A DNA stretch of 64,000 nt, taken from assembly GCA_902729315.2 (NCBI GenBank), contig LR746275.1, positions 1,334,501 to 1,398,500 of the forward strand, written 5' to 3'. This DNA is from Spirodela intermedia. Taxonomy: Eukaryota; Streptophyta; Magnoliopsida; Alismatales; Araceae. The first letter of the stretch is position 1. The number at the start of each line of letters is the position of its first letter. The notes beneath the pieces were generated by a model. That model was given only the letters and a program-made list of their open reading frames with translations, made no database searches and was not told the origin of the DNA. The position numbers and the translations under genes are program-made. This document shows positions 24,301-39,084 of this stretch, in pieces.

Positions 24301-27300
24301 TAACGGAAGAAGGAATTTAAATTGACAACTAAAAATAATAAAATAAAATTCTGGAAGCAAATGCAAAACATATGCAAAAGAACACAGCCATCCGAAAAAA
24401 AATTATCGATAAACAAATCTTTTGCTTCTATATGTTAGCCTAATATGAATTCTAGCAAAAGAATCATATTATACATAATTCAGTTGTCCCATGCAAAAAT
24501 TAGAAAGTTTTCCAGAATTTCCAGAGATCTACCATTGGTTCAGATCTACAGTAAGCGTGTACAACTCTCTAGGTAGACATCACAGCAAACAAGAGATCGC
24601 TTTCTGAATACCTTTAGGAACTCAGCAACCTTAGCAGCCCACTGTTGCTGCTCGAAGGTACTTGAATTGCCATGCCAAATGAAAAGTGATGAACCAGATT
24701 GCAGCAAAAAACAATCAGTGGAGCTTAGGGACGCTGCCACCTGCATTGAGAAGCGATCTATCATTAAGCCTGGAATAAAGTTTTCACAATGGAACCTATA
24801 CATTCACATTACCTGATATTTGAAAATGCCACAAAGAAACATGTGTACACGCTTTTGAGAAATCCCACGAATAAAAAATATCACTTTGCATTTTTAAGTT
24901 CTAAGGGAAATTTATTACTCTTTCCACAAGTAAAAGACAAATAAAATATGCAGCTTGACAGGTATTTAGTGTCACAAATATTTCATGTCCATCCAAGGAT
25001 ACAATCAGACAGTTACATCCTTTGATATTCATAATGATTCTAGTTTTTTATCTTGATACATATATCCTTAAGTTACCTCAGATCATGTATTTATTTTCCC
25101 AACTTCGATTATCTCTGGAAAATGGACGGTGGCACTTTCAAAGGGAAGACAATTGTGAGGGAGAACCTACAGTGATACTGTCTCAGTTACATCGTTCAAT
25201 GTTTCCTCGGACTATTTTATTATTGACTTGAAAAATAAGCCCACAAAATATAACACAACATCTATTTTCAATTCCTAGAGTTCATTTTCTCTCCTGAAAG
25301 TGGATGATAATACGTTCATCCGAAAGACGTGCGTAGAGCCTAGAACATGTAGATATCACCTCTCCAGAAAAAGAGAAAAAGAGAGCACGAACCTAGTTCA
25401 ACTCAGCCCTAAACACCATGAAGAAAAAGGATCCCAGGATGCAGCAAATAAGAGAAACCTACTCTTGAAAAAAATTGCACCCAAGCAGAGGCTCTACGCA
25501 TCTCTTCAAGACCATGGACAAGCATTGATGAGACTGGAAGATTCAAGTTGTTCCCTTGGTGTATCTTCTCTCAGGTCCCACTAAAATATACACTATGAAG
25601 TTTCTGAACCAACTCAACAAAGTGATGACACTTAGGCGACCATCTTCATCCTCATGTGGCTTCAAATTAGAATCCTGATCTAAGAAATGAAGCTTGTTTC
25701 TGATTAGACATATTGAATGTAACATCCAGACAAGTCCAGCCTTTTGAAATAAAAATTACGTGTAAAGTATATAAACTGCTGATAATGTCCGCATACAAAA
25801 TAATCCAAACATACACGTGTGATACAATAGGTGTTTCCAATTATCTTCCAAAAGAAATATATGTTTATAGATGGCCATTTATAGACGGAAGCAGTAACTC
25901 CAAATCTTGAGAAGAAATACTCAATAAAATACAGACGGCCATTTACAGATGCTGAGAAAAACAAATTCCAATATGATTTCAAGGGAAAAAAGTGGTATCA
26001 ACTTTCATAATTCACCATTCACAGAATTTCAATAAATTATAATTTCTGTCAGTTATGGAATTTACTCTGTGAAAGCAACAAGCAAAACGAGCGACACTCA
26101 GGTGTGCTCATACATATCACTTCTTTCAAGATCAAACAAGTTTATGTACAAAAGACATCACAATTGCTACCTTCAAACGAAAATATTATACTGTAAATAA
26201 GCTGTCTTAGTGTGATGATCATTCATCGAAATAGACCAACCAAATTTATGCATAGAATAGATTACCAAACTATATTCCCAGGAAATAAGATACATCCATA
26301 GTAGTAATGTCTTATTGAAATTAATTTAAGACAATGAATAAATCCACAAAATAATATGCGAATAGCAAATCCTAGAAAAATAATCAACATACCGCATCAA
26401 CTTGAAGTGCTTTGTTATTGTGAACAGATGTCCCAGAAACTCGAAACAGTGCTATGCCATCAGATGTATAAGTTTCATCTTTCGCATCCCCATCCACAAT
26501 CGACTTCTTGAAACCAGAGCTCAATCCCCCCTGTAGGGGAATCCAGCATATTAGAAAATATATAGCAAATTCAGGGATAAAAAGCTTTTATTTCCATGCC
26601 AATATTGAATGCCATGTTGCTCAACATTAGCAAGAGAAATTATAAGACTATCAAACATGCATACAAAAGAACAGCTCAAATAATTATACCCGAAGGATGT
26701 ATTATAATTAATAGTACAAATCAAAGCCACATGGCTTGTCATTGCATGTTCCATGGGTACTGTGATCAAAGATTCATGTCAAGGAAGTATAATATGCATT
26801 CTCAAAGACTAATTAAGTGTTGACTAATTAAGTATTCCACCATTAGATGAACAAAGTATAATACCTTGAAGACAATCATGGGCTGAAAAAGTGCAATAAA
26901 TTGTGGTGGCTCTTTCCCTTGAATAATGCGACCCTGAAGACAATTTCTGATAAGTTATACATGACAAGCAGAATTTGTTTGTTAACGAATTGAGATGTGG
27001 TACCTGCACAGGTCTGCCCTTTAAGGAACTGCACATTGTATTTGCCAATCGAGAGGCCATCATTTGATCATCCTAGGATATATCGAGAAGATCACTATAA
27101 ATTAATAAAGATATACAAAGACAATAAGGAAAAACCATATTAAAATTATGGAAAGAAAACAGACGACTCAAAAACTATTGCAGACACAGGCAAATAAAAA
27201 CAAGTGAAGAACACAAAAGACCATCTTTCTGCGACTCACAGTAAGAGAGAAAATTGAATCGAAAGATCAATGTCATGAAAAAGAAATCAATTATCCGTTC

Positions 27301-30300
27301 ACAGTGAAAAGAAGAAATGGTAATACACGAGATGCTCACTGACAAAGTAACTATGAAAAATAACCATTCAAATGCTGCTACATTAGGAAAAAAAATAGAT
27401 TTTCTGTTTTTCAATTCTGCATATAGTATTAGGTCTATCATACAATCCGTCTCCTCTGGAAAATGATGAATTTCCTGTTATTAATTATGCATGTATTTCG
27501 TACTCTGGGTCACTATGATGGTCTAGTCTGTAAAAAGTATCAGATGACTAAACTATTTTCCCTCATATCATAAACATCTGAATTTGTGAAAGATTACGAG
27601 TTAAAATTTCAATAAGGAAGCATGAGAAGAGAACACTTAATAAGCACTTAATAATGACTTTCCGAAATAAGACAATTATCGTGTGAACAAAGGAACATCA
27701 GCAATCAAACAGTACGACAGGAATATGGAAGCAACAGCTTCCATCAATCAGTATTTAAATATTCACCTGAGTGCTATCCTTTCCCATCCAGCAGGATAAG
27801 AAGTACTCTTCTTTCCTGTCGCCAGAGTGGTAAGTGTAGAGTACAATGTAGCAATCCCCCCTATAAAATTTACCAATATCCTCCATAGGAATAAGTGTCT
27901 TGGCACTACCATTGATGCGCCAAACCTGAAAGCTAAGAATAATCAACTTTTCCTGGACAACCTCTCAACTTAAAAACAGTGGAGAAGAAAAAATACAATC
28001 AGATTCATGAACAAAGAGACAAAGATACTCTCCAAATTACTAAAAAATGTCACAGATTGATCAAGAATTTAAAATTCTTGCAAGTCAAACCTCTAGCTTT
28101 CCGGATCCTTCAAGTAGTGGAGGAACTTCCTCGTTTATGGGAGCAGCTTTTGTAGGACTCTTAATATCAACTCCTTGCTGCTTCAGTAAGGCTAAGAGAT
28201 ATCAAATGTTATCAATAAAAAATGCTCAGCTCCCAACAATGTGTCGCAGATAAATTCAAAGAGCCTAACAATTACCTGCTACTTTTCCTCTTCCATCCTC
28301 ACTGGCAGTACCCCCAGAACCCGAAGACCAAGATTCAAAGTTCGACTTAAATGAATATGTCTCAAACCCCTGAATTACTCGAGTAAGACGCGTTGACTTT
28401 GGTCTTCCTTGGTTCACAATGAATACCTTGATCAAAAGTTGCCAAAACTAAGAGTCTGCACTCAAGAAATTTTGCATCACAGAATTGCTAAGTAAGTATA
28501 CCTCAGCGACTTGAGAAGCTGCTTTTCTGTCCTCAACACTTGTTACCCGGCCAACCCACAAAAATAGTTCAGCTCCACAATCAAGTAAATAACATTTGCT
28601 GTTTTCCAATGTTTCTTTACAGAGTGGAGCATCTTCCAGCTTCAACTGATCATCATTAATGCTACAAAATGAAGACAATATGGTTCACACTTGTTGGACT
28701 TCACTCAAATCGACTATTAGTTCATAGAGAGAAATTGCCAATGTCATCGATTTACATAAATAATGCCCTCCTAGAATAAATAATCAGTCACAGACCAGAA
28801 GAAAACGTATCTAGTGAAGGTAGGGTATAAACTAAAGCCAAATCATGTCTCAGATATTTGTAAGATGACTGTCAATTCCGCTATACAAATTAAAATAACA
28901 AAATAGTTTCAGAGGTTGATATTATTTACCCTCATGTAGTAGCTGATAAAACGGAATAAACAATAGAAAGATGCACCATTTCACGAACATACAATGGAGA
29001 GTTTTCTAAAATACTTGAAAACAGAGGGAATAGAAAGTTCGTAGACCAGGGAGCTGCCATGGGGATCGTTACTCGTCTGCTGTATTGAAGCTAACAGAAA
29101 GAGAGCTTAAATCAAAACTGGAAGATTGATGGGTTTAAATATTAAATTTCTATTTACAAATGGCATCCTTGTAGAGAACAGAGGGCAAATGAAAGTCACT
29201 ACTCGTAGACAGGATGTGTCTTCATTAAGGTCTGGTCAAAACAAAAGGAGGTTGGGCCGCCATCACAGTAAATGGTGGTCCTGGCGAAGTGATAGCTCTC
29301 TTTTAAAATCAATTAAGGTTATTGAAATTAAGCAGAAAAAAAACTCGTGAAAATGTGGGAAGAAAAATTCTTGGCTAACGGGAGAAGCTTAGAAGGTCGT
29401 TTAGCAAAGAAATACCTATATGGACAAGGAAAAGATCCATTAACAAATCATTTGGCTTAATTAAAGAAGCGCTGAACGCAAGCTGTCCACACTTCAGAAA
29501 AATGATTGAGCCGACCACTACAAAATAGTATCCACTCAATGTACAGCTGCATGCTTATTTTCTTGAACTAGCATTGGAAGTCTCTTCCTATTGAGATTAA
29601 GGTTTTAACCAGAGCAGGGACTCACTAAAGTTTATAAATTCTTGTTTGACAAGAAACATAACTTTTTGCAATTTGGGTCCAGATGAGTCTTCTATTTGGG
29701 GAATAAAAAACTAGATTTATGCTAGATTTCATAAAAATTATAAATTTTCAGATCTGTATCCAAATACCAGTATTATTTTCATTCAATAAAAATTAATATC
29801 ATCAGGAATCCTCAAGCGGGTTTGATTCAACTCTTCCAAGTCTAAGAAAGGGATACATGGATGAATTTTGCCTCAATCACAACAAAACTAAATCTTCTAG
29901 TTTTATATTTAAAAATGGGAATGAAGCTAATTATATTGAAAATGATCTCTTCTACCAGAGATAATGGCAAATTGAATAAGCTCAGTGGAAAGCATCAGGT
30001 GTTCATAAATTTGGCAGAATTGGGAACAAGTTAACCAGAGAGATCTGGTAGTATTTTCTTCTCCCAAAGGAATCATCATCAAAGAAAGAAAAACAAAATG
30101 TTATAGATCTATTATTTTAGCTTTATGGCGACTCCCCATAAAGCTTTATAGCTGTCCTGTAGGCCGATAATCTGGGCATAGGATAGGGAGACAATCGAAG
30201 AATATTCAGGAACGTAACTTTGTTGCTTCTCTCAGCTTATCAACGACCAATCAAGCTAGTGAAGAACTAAGCAATAGAACCAAATGTGTGAAACAGATAG

Positions 30301-32721
30301 ATTTGGTGATTATTTTATGAAGGCCCACTGATAAAGAAGATCCATGAAAACTAAACAGTTATCATCACTTAACTAAACCAGTAAACATTTAACCAAACCA
30401 GTTAACATTTAATGCAACAAGAGTATATGCATACCAGTTGTCTCATTATAAAAGTTTGAGGAGTACCTGTAAAGCTTTGCGACAGTCCTTTCCAAGACAA
30501 TATCATCTTCAGTTATAGTCTTTTTCCCAATTGGCGCAAAACCACCAAAGAGAAGCCAAAATTCACCAGAGTCAGATTCAGCTACAAGTTTTCCATCGTC
30601 TGTCAAGGGAATCACAATTTCAATAAAGAAATGAAACACTTGACAAGCTAAGAGAAGAAAGACTATATGAACCAGTATGATATTAACACATAATGATTAA
30701 TTTACACAACATAACAGCTCACCAACAATTGCAACGTCACACTTTCCCTCATGGTATGTATCCTTCAAATATTGAATAACTTCCAAAGCCTTAGCTCTCT
30801 CTTGAATGTTGGAGTTTGCACCGTTAAATTGGTATATTTTGTTCTCAGTATCCAAAATAAATACATCATCATGATTTAGTGATGAGCGAGCAAATGGAAC
30901 CTACAAAAACAGACTAGGAATTTAGTAATTTAGTATGTTTCAATGATTGAATACATAATATAACTACGTTCACAGAGAGAAATTCAGGCTAAACTTTGAA
31001 ACCTGCTTCATTCTAACAACTCGTTTTCCTTTACACACATAGAGCCGTGTTTCAAACTTTTCATCCTCAACCGTTTTAAATCCAGAAGCAACACCACCCT
31101 CGAGTGGAATAATGCATGGTTTGAAATAAGAAAGAAACTTGTCAGACTCATAGCCTTGAAGTTCCCTATGCTGAATTGCACGGCCACCAAGAACAGCATC
31201 AAGCTCCACAGTTTTAATTGCTGCAGTTCCAGCTTCATCCTGTTCCAAGTCTCAAACTTTAGCAAGAAGAGAGACGAGGTGACAAGAATCCTTCATGCAA
31301 TCAGAAAAGCATCATAACCTGGCTGGTGTCTTTTCCAATCCAAAAGTGAATATCATACAGGAAAGCGCCTCCTTTGCCAGCAGTTGTCTACAAAACCATG
31401 CAAGAAAATTTAAGGAACTTAACTGCGATGTGATGCATACTGTTCCATTGCATACCAGCCCAGACATTAATATTTACAAAAGAACAAGACCACTTATCAA
31501 AGATCTTCATCCATTTCACAAGAAAAAGGTACCACTATGTTAAGAAATAGTTACCATAAACAGAACTAAAAATTAAAAAAAAAGGCTTCAGTTAACGATA
31601 GCTGCACAGAATAATAAATTAGATTTATTTTAACATTTCAAGTTTGTATTTGAACTGATTTCGAGCTAAGAAAGAAAAATGCATCGTGAAAAGAAAATAT
31701 TATAAAGAGTGAGTACTGAAAATGGCCCAACTGGATATCATACAAAAAAAGATCAAAGGTTGAATGCTTCATTAAAAGAAAAAGGCCAAAACCCCAAGAA
31801 ACAGGTGTAAGTCGTCTGCTGCAATACTAACAACAATCGATAAAAATAAGAAAAGCAGTGAAAGTTCAGGAAGAAAGAACCCCAGAAAAAACTACAGCCG
31901 GATGAAGAAGTTAATGAACACAGAGTCAGCATAGGGAGCTGAAAGCTCTAATAAAATTTCGCTCTTAATTTCAGCGGTGGATTTGTAACCTTAAAATTCT
32001 CCTTGATGCTGAACAAGCACCGGTCCCCTAACAGAGGCTTTTGAAATTTTTATAACTCTTCACCTGTTTCTCCAAAATATTTTTGGCAAATAGCATGCTC
32101 CACCAAGCAAAAGGATCCGGGAAGAATCACCACAAATTATGGAGAGAAAAGAGAATATTAGGGCACATGAACAAACATGTCCCTAGTGTCTTTTTTTCTT
32201 GTCACAGGATAAATAACAGAGAAAGTGAAACAAAACATGCCAAGTTATGAAAAAGTGAAAATTACAGGATTACAGTATAATAAGAAAGAGTGGGGTAAAT
32301 GTGTTCATTCCGTAGATGCAGTATTTACGGCAAGGAAATGATAATAAAATAAAGGCATCCACGTAGAAAACTGAAATGAGATAACATTCCATTATCTGAC
32401 CGCAAGCCAAGAAGCAATGTTCAAATGAAACAAAGTAATTGCCATGATAATAAATGGTATTCTGAGTACCTGTAAAACTATGTAAGAATCTCCTGAATAG
32501 AACTTTCCATAATCAGATTTTGGAAGTGGGACTGGCTGGAAATTCTCAATTCGCCATATCTCCGTACCACTATTCAGGGTTAAGTACAGCAAAAGAAACA
32601 GAGAAAATGAGGTACATTAGAAATATAGAAGGGCTCAGAATTGTTCATACCATTCAAAAGGATACATTTTTTGACCCACTCCTTGAAATGCAGGATCCAA
32701 GTTCTTTGTTGTGGTAGACAT
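18336..32721 (-). CDS. Villin (actin filament bundling/severing protein, plant VLN2/VLN3-like)
   Basis: Twenty-two coding exons on the minus strand: 32721-32666, 32569-32470, 31387-31319, 31239-31003, 30900-30723, 30599-30467, 28661-28502, 28426-28276, 28191-28091, 27925-27767, 27072-27004, 26933-26865, 26530-26393, 24740-24612, 24263-24116, 23827-23817, 23717-23577, 23506-23381, 21164-21099, 20594-20345, 18718-18531, 18449-18336. They total 2793 nt (930 aa), all in phase. Six gelsolin-type repeats are recognisable, starting with [20 protein letters not shown] in repeat 1 and the second-half equivalent [12 protein letters not shown]. The C-terminal headpiece begins [11 protein letters not shown] and ends [13 protein letters not shown]. 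Plant villins bind, bundle and sever F-actin under Ca2+ control in the cytoplasm. The linker before the headpiece is somewhat shorter than in the Arabidopsis relatives (about 965-976 aa in all). The start is the only ATG in frame before the conserved [11 protein letters not shown]. Confidence 0.93.
23817..23827 (-). other. 11-nt microexon of villin
   Basis: Eleven coding bases (GAAACTTTGAG) flanked by acceptor TTCTTCAG and donor GTTTGT. The upstream exon ends in one base (G) and the downstream exon starts in phase 0, so the microexon completes GGA and adds AAC TTT GAG. This restores the family phrase K-G-N-F-E before VNEVFNF. Without it the reading frame is lost. No longer exon fits the phase. 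Confidence 0.85.
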
Positions 32722-35568
32722 CTTTGCCACAGCGCTTTAGGAGTTTTGCCAACCACACTGATCAATGAATTCAAATATTGCTCCAAGCTATTTTACAGCA
32801 GTGCAGACTGAGGCAGAAAAAGTCTACACTGAAGCAAGGTTCCAAAAAGTTGTGAAAAATCCAAGAATTTACAGAAATATGCACTGAAGCAACAAAAATA
32901 ACACAAAAAAAAAACCAATAGGAAAAACAAACTGATTAGCAGAAGAACACTAGTATGAAACAATTAACCATATCAACTTCAACAACAGTAATATATCTAG
33001 ACCTGAATAAATGAGAAATGATCACAAAAATTATAATTAGCGTAAATAAAAGTGAGTAAAGACATGACATAAAAAGAAAGCCAGGAACTAAATTTGCATC
33101 ACTTTATATCAGATTGGCAAAAGCATACCACAGGAATCTTCAAAGAAATAACAAATAGAATCGATCCTTATAAATAATTAAGCTCAATCCCATAACAAAC
33201 CTTGTTTCTTATCCTTAATTCATTGAATTAGAGAGGATTACATATGCAGGCAAAATTCCCTCATCAGACCTAGATTTGAGAACAACAGAATCACTCTTCA
33301 AATGCTCATTGAATCCAGTCCCATAAGAAAGCTTGTTTCTAATTTCACCTAAATAGAGCAGTGTACGTATGGAGGCAGCAACTCCCACATTAACAAAGCT
33401 ACGTGAAAAGCATTTTAAAATATGATGTAAATGGACTCAAGAAATGGCACTACAGTCTAGAATCTAGCAGAAGCAGCAGAAGGGCCTTCAATGTTTTCAT
33501 CGATTCATGAGTTGGAACGCAGTGGTTCTTTCATCAATAAGGATTTATTGGATTTGAGCATAGATGTATATGAAATCAAGGAAATGATCGAACAACCGAA
33601 GACATGAAGCTATGTAATCAACTCCTTTTGCTTTTATTTTTTATTATTGTTTTCAAAAAGGTGTTTCATTGCAAGAGAAACATTCCAGCAACAAAATATT
33701 CTGGAATAAAGAATTGACCTGTATAAGCCACTCAATGAATGATAGAAAAAACTTCCTTTACAGTCAAAACTGTTTCGGCTTTCTCTATGACTGACCCATC
33801 TGGGGCATCCTCCACTCTATTAAGTACAGATTTCTCATAATAAAACACGTTATGATGAGTTTAAACACAACATAATCCCATTTGCAACAACTACCTCATT
33901 CACCTCCTGCATAGTTAATTTCCTGAAATCAAACTCCCCATTCTGCATATATCAAGAGCCTAGGCGTTAAAATTGACCTCCATCAGTACTTCCTAAACAT
34001 CGTATTACAATCCTGTCTTTTGAAATGCAATCTTACTCCACTATCCATGATCCAGTAAGCGTCGACAGCTTCTGAGAAATACTGTGACCAATGTTTCATA
34101 ACTCTCAAACTCCGGTTCTCTCTTATGCTTCATCAGAACACCAAACTAAGTAATCAGCGATTTTTGAATGCTTTTCCATTTTATCTAAAGGTCACGCTGA
34201 CAGTAAAATATCAGCAACGTCTACCATTAAAGAGTTTTTTGAAAAAAAAAAATACAAGATCTGCCAATTGAAGCCCTGAAATCACGAATTTTTCAATCCT
34301 TGTCCAAGACAAAAGTGATTGATGTGCCATTCAGAATTATTCTTCAGGGAAAACACACCCAATACTTCAAGCCTTTCTTAAAATAATAGTTTTATTTCAT
34401 AAAGTGGCGATTCGTTCATACTCACTATCTGTCCTTCAATCCATTGACCAAAAGTTCTAGGCTCCAGAGCTAGAACCACTATCCATCGTTCAAATTGCCA
34501 ATTTTAACTTGAGAGCCTTTGCCTGATGACTCAAAGAGAATCCCAATAACCTCTTTCAGTTATAATATTTAAGCCACCGTATGAGATTCGTATCATACGT
34601 TGAAAGTGGAATTCCTAGTTCATTTCAGATGAATTTATTATCTTAGACGAAAAATTTGACAATGACAAACGAGGCAAGCCATTTTCCCACCAACGCAATG
34701 AATCCAAAGGCCAAATTTCAAATTTCCCATCTTCGGTGATATTTGCGGGAGACTTGTGGAAAAGGATGACATTGACACAGTCATTACTCCCTGGCGGGCC
34801 TCCTTTTATCATAGTCTTGATAGTAACAGAGATGGATAGGCATGCAAGATGTATTCACGCAGAGAAGAGCTTTAACTGGTTAAAAATAACGCGAATGAAA
34901 CTATGCCAGATCATGAAATCCATTCCCCACATAAGAGGCAAAGTTCCTTAACGTTGGAGACGGACTAAGCGAGTAAGAATACCGTCGCATAAGAATCCCC
35001 GCAACAGGCATTACAAAATATGGTATGAAGGGCAAGAGGCGTATTAGATCAGCTATATCGACGAGAATTACCATCTGTGGAAACAGCCTAAATTTTCTAC
35101 AGAAGCAATGAATTCACCAGGAAATAAAAGATTAATCCGAACCAGAGAGGCTGAAAACAGGGAAGCCGTCACCAACGCCGATTCATTGCTACGGATGCGT
35201 CGATCACTAAAACATCAGATCTGCTGATCGCAGAAAAAGAGAAGTATCGATCCTATATGATCACCGAGGTGTTCGGTGAATCAGAAACAAGCGCATCTTC
35301 CGACCAACATGCAGACGTCAAAGAAAAAAGAAGGAAAGGCCATGGCAGCGATCCAAGTGGGAAAGGCGACAGCAAAAAGTGGAAGTACCCACCCCGAGCG
35401 CCAGAGGAGAGATCGAGCTGGAAGCCAAGGAGATAGACAGCGAGAGAGAGAGAGAGAGAGAACAGCGAGGGATGGAATGGGAGAGGAGAGGTGAAGAGTA
35501 ATAATAGTATTGGGCTGGCCTGCGGGTGGCACAAAGCTCCCTGTACTTTAAGCGCATAATTGCCCCAC

Positions 35569-35570
<2 letters not shown>
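32722..35570 (-). other. Villin upstream region, probable 5' leader intron(s)
   Basis: No ATG-proximal promoter signs occur right next to the villin start. The next GC-rich, GA/CT-repeat-bearing, promoter-like DNA is at 35160-35700, so the transcript probably starts there and the 5' UTR is spliced. That is inference. Two odd blocks lie within: a splice-flanked 48-base open block at 33895-33942 and a PPR-like peptide at 34046-34142 (see findings). Confidence 0.4.
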
Positions 35571-35618
<48 letters not shown>

Positions 35619-35700
35619 TACTCTCTCTCTCTCTCCCTTCATCTTTTGTTCTGTCACCCCCGCCTTTTCTTTTTCTTTTCTCTCTCTCTCTCTCTCATCT
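35440..35700. repeat. (GA)n and (CT)n tracts at the presumed villin promoter/leader
   Basis: (GA)n at about 35443-35461, (CT)n at 35573-35610 continuing with interruptions to 35634, and another (CT)n at 35678-35696. The tracts lie in a GC-richer island, as expected near the 5' end of a minus-strand gene. Confidence 0.9.
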
Positions 35701-38220
35701 GTCCCTCAGTAAGAAGGGTATTTTACTAATTTACGTTGAAAAATAATGTTTGATTTAATATATAATATTTCCACCGTCTGCGTTCCAGAACATAACGGCC
35801 AACTTTTGCAGAGTCTTTCCCCCACCAAATAAATGAATAAATCATAATATTTTAATATTCCATTAAATCGTAAATATGTTTTTTTTAAAGCTAATTAAAA
35901 GTAAAAGATGTATGAATTTATTTAATCGTTGGATATATTTTCCAAGGAGTGGGGCCGCCGACTTTGAGCCGACTGACGGCACCGTCCATTCGCGTAGGCA
36001 CCAGCTTTCCGGGAGGGCGGCCGGTGGGGCCCACGGAGCTAGCACCCTTTCATCATCCGTCACGTTGACCGTACACGCTAAGCAATTTCAGCCCTTTCCT
36101 TAAATGAAGCTTCCCACACGCGACTTGTCACGTGCCGGGAACTCTGGGGTCCACCATACAAAAGTGGCGGTCATTTTAGCTACATGGGCATTAAAAGCCA
36201 GATTAAAGTCAATGTCACCAAGCTTTTACCATTAATTCCATTAAATAAATATATAATTGAATCTCCAACGATTGAAACCATTCCGATGGCAGTCTCCTCT
36301 TCTCCCATTTATCTTTTGTCAATAAATTATTGAGACTTTGTTGTAGATTAATTGTAGATGCTGAATAATTTTTGGGTTTTTCTTAAAAATCACTTGACTT
36401 GGAGACAAGCCCTTCATATTTGTCTCTTAGAGCATTATATTATTAAAATTTATAAAAATAATAGGATATTAAAGTTATGAGTTAATTAGTTTGAAAAGTG
36501 TTAGGAGCCATTGAAAATGCAAGCAAGGAGGGGGGGGGGAGGAGGGGCTCATATGGAGAGGAAGAGGCGCATTTAGGGGACAAAGAGAAGGATAAGATAG
36601 TTTTTTTCTTTAAAATAGGTAAATCATGAAGAACACTCCACCCCTTAGCGGCTGATAACAAAGGAGATATCGCAAGAGTATCATGGATCTCCTTGCAAAA
36701 TTTGATTAAGGTTTTTCTCACCCTTCTCTTGAATAATTTGTTTGATTATTATTTTTTTATTTTTTCATGTTATGGATCATATTTATGAATAATTATATTT
36801 TGTTCAACTCCACTTTGTGAGATCCAAATATAAATAGATGTAATTTCTCATATATGTTTATGCATATCTTCTTTTCTTAATGAGCGATCTCAATAAAGAA
36901 TGCTTACCCTAGACTTGAAGCTGGTCAATGTCTAGTTTTAGAACTCTTAATAAATTTTGAAGTTAAAAAAATATTATAATAGAAAAATGATCATTTAATA
37001 TTTTACTTTAATGTATACTATTGATTACATCACTGACTACTAAATTTCGAATTGATAGTAAATAGTTTTGGACAATGTGTGCTCTAAAGTAGAAATTCGT
37101 TCTGAATTAAAATTGGAAAAAAATAATAATCATGTTAAGAAGTGATTGTTTAAAAAGGACAAGAACTGATGCACAAATAACTCAATCAATAAGGTTAAGT
37201 GATTTATCTTTTTAAAGAGTTATTCACTTTGGCTATAATAATTTAGGACTTCCAAGTTGAAGCTGCATCAAGAAATTCCATAGCCGTCTTTTTTAGGAAT
37301 TTCGTCAAAAATATTTCAAGGTATTGAAACTTTAAATTACTTTTCAACTTCAGATCAACACATGAAGTTCCACAACCAAGTGTTTTTAAGGAATTCGGAC
37401 ATTTATAGAGCAATAGATGATGATATGGCATCAAATCTATGACATTGGAACACTTAGTGATACAAATTTGGTTAAATGTGCGTCATGAGGACATTCAAAC
37501 TATTAGAACCATCAATTTAGTTTGGTTGAGATGATGTATGGTGTTCAACTATTTGTAGATATTAGGACCTATAGAAATATCTTCTGAGAGTATATTAGGC
37601 TAAAATGGCTGACTTAGTATAAATTATATCATCACTCGTCTCCGTTGTCACTACTCACTAATACGGAGTCAGCTCACCTAAAGTGCAGTGTCTCTCATTT
37701 GTGGTATCAGATCCATTCCATCTTAGCCCATTCCAAAATGATGACCAATTCCCATTTTAAACCTGCTTGATTCCTTCATGGTCTTGTCAAACCCCATAGC
37801 TAGCTCCTTGTCTTAGAAAATAATAATAGAATAATTGATTATTTAGGACTAAAATTATCTCTTTTTTAAAAAAAATCGTTCATATTACGTCCTAAATATT
37901 TTGTCTTTATTGCAAAAATTGACACCAGATTGGAACAAAATGTTCACGATAGCTTATCCTACCTCAAACCTTGATAAATATTGTTTTCACAATAAATAAA
38001 GGCGGCTTTGGTTTAATCTCAAAGGGAGAGTTTATTTTTTCTTGAAAGAAGCCTTGTTTCCTCCTTAGGCGAAGGTTTTAGTTTTGTGTAAGAGAAAGTC
38101 TGCCTTTTCCACAGAAGAAGATTTTGATTCTGACTTGGTTTAATCCATGGAAGTTTTCTTAGAAGGCTTTGTTTTCTGCTAAAAGACACCTAGACATCTA
38201 GACAAAGAGCCAGCACAAAG

Positions 38221-38262
<42 letters not shown>

Positions 38263-39050
38263 GCTCTGTCTCTCTCCCTATCCCTCTCCCTCCTGCTCTC
38301 TCTCTCTCTCTATCTCACCCTTCTCGATATGGTCTTGCTGCTTGCATGTACAGTTGTGCCACCCATTCGCATTTAAAGGTATAATTTACCCACACTTGAG
38401 TGCCTGCTTGTGTGACTATTAAGAGACTCCCACCCATGTACCTGCCTACGCACCCTTTGGTGCTTGTCATTGCACTCGCTCATGGTAGGAGTTGAAATGC
38501 CTAACTCTGAAACCATTAATCAGTAGTAGGGTTGACTTCTGCCGATAAGAAGGATCTTGATGATATATTATCAAGTAATATTCATGACAAACTTGTTCAC
38601 TATTTCCTTGGTGTTCATTCCATCTAGCCCATTAAGATATTATGTGAAATAATTTATTTAAATGTGGGCTACATAAGATATAGTAATTTATTCAACGACC
38701 GAGCCTAGTTCCATGATGTCTGTAAGAAAGTAAATATCTACGAAAATAGGTTGACCATGATTCTTAAAATTAGAAAGTACTGAAGCTTCTTGGATGAATA
38801 AAATATGAATAGAATCTTCTTTTCAGCCCTGAATATATCATTTAAAACCTTTAAGTCATTCTTATTGTCTCCGTATGGTTGGGATTCTCTTAGAAGCATC
38901 CCCTATATATATTGTTTAAAGCATTTAAGTCGTTTAAAGAGATGACGAAGAGCAAGGCTGGATTTTCTTCATCGCCAGAGCATCGGCCGTAGCAGCCTCG
39001 TGGGCACCATAACGTAGAAGAATTAAGGAGACCCGTCCACTCAAACGGTC

Positions 39051-39084
<34 letters not shown>

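Noticed and set aside
32646-32665. Longer form of villin exon 1 using the donor after TTTGAATG (adds MYPFE)
   Set aside because: Also in phase, but the earlier donor at 32665 gives V-G-Q-K-I-G-T-E-I-W, which fits the family without an insertion. Alternative use cannot be excluded.
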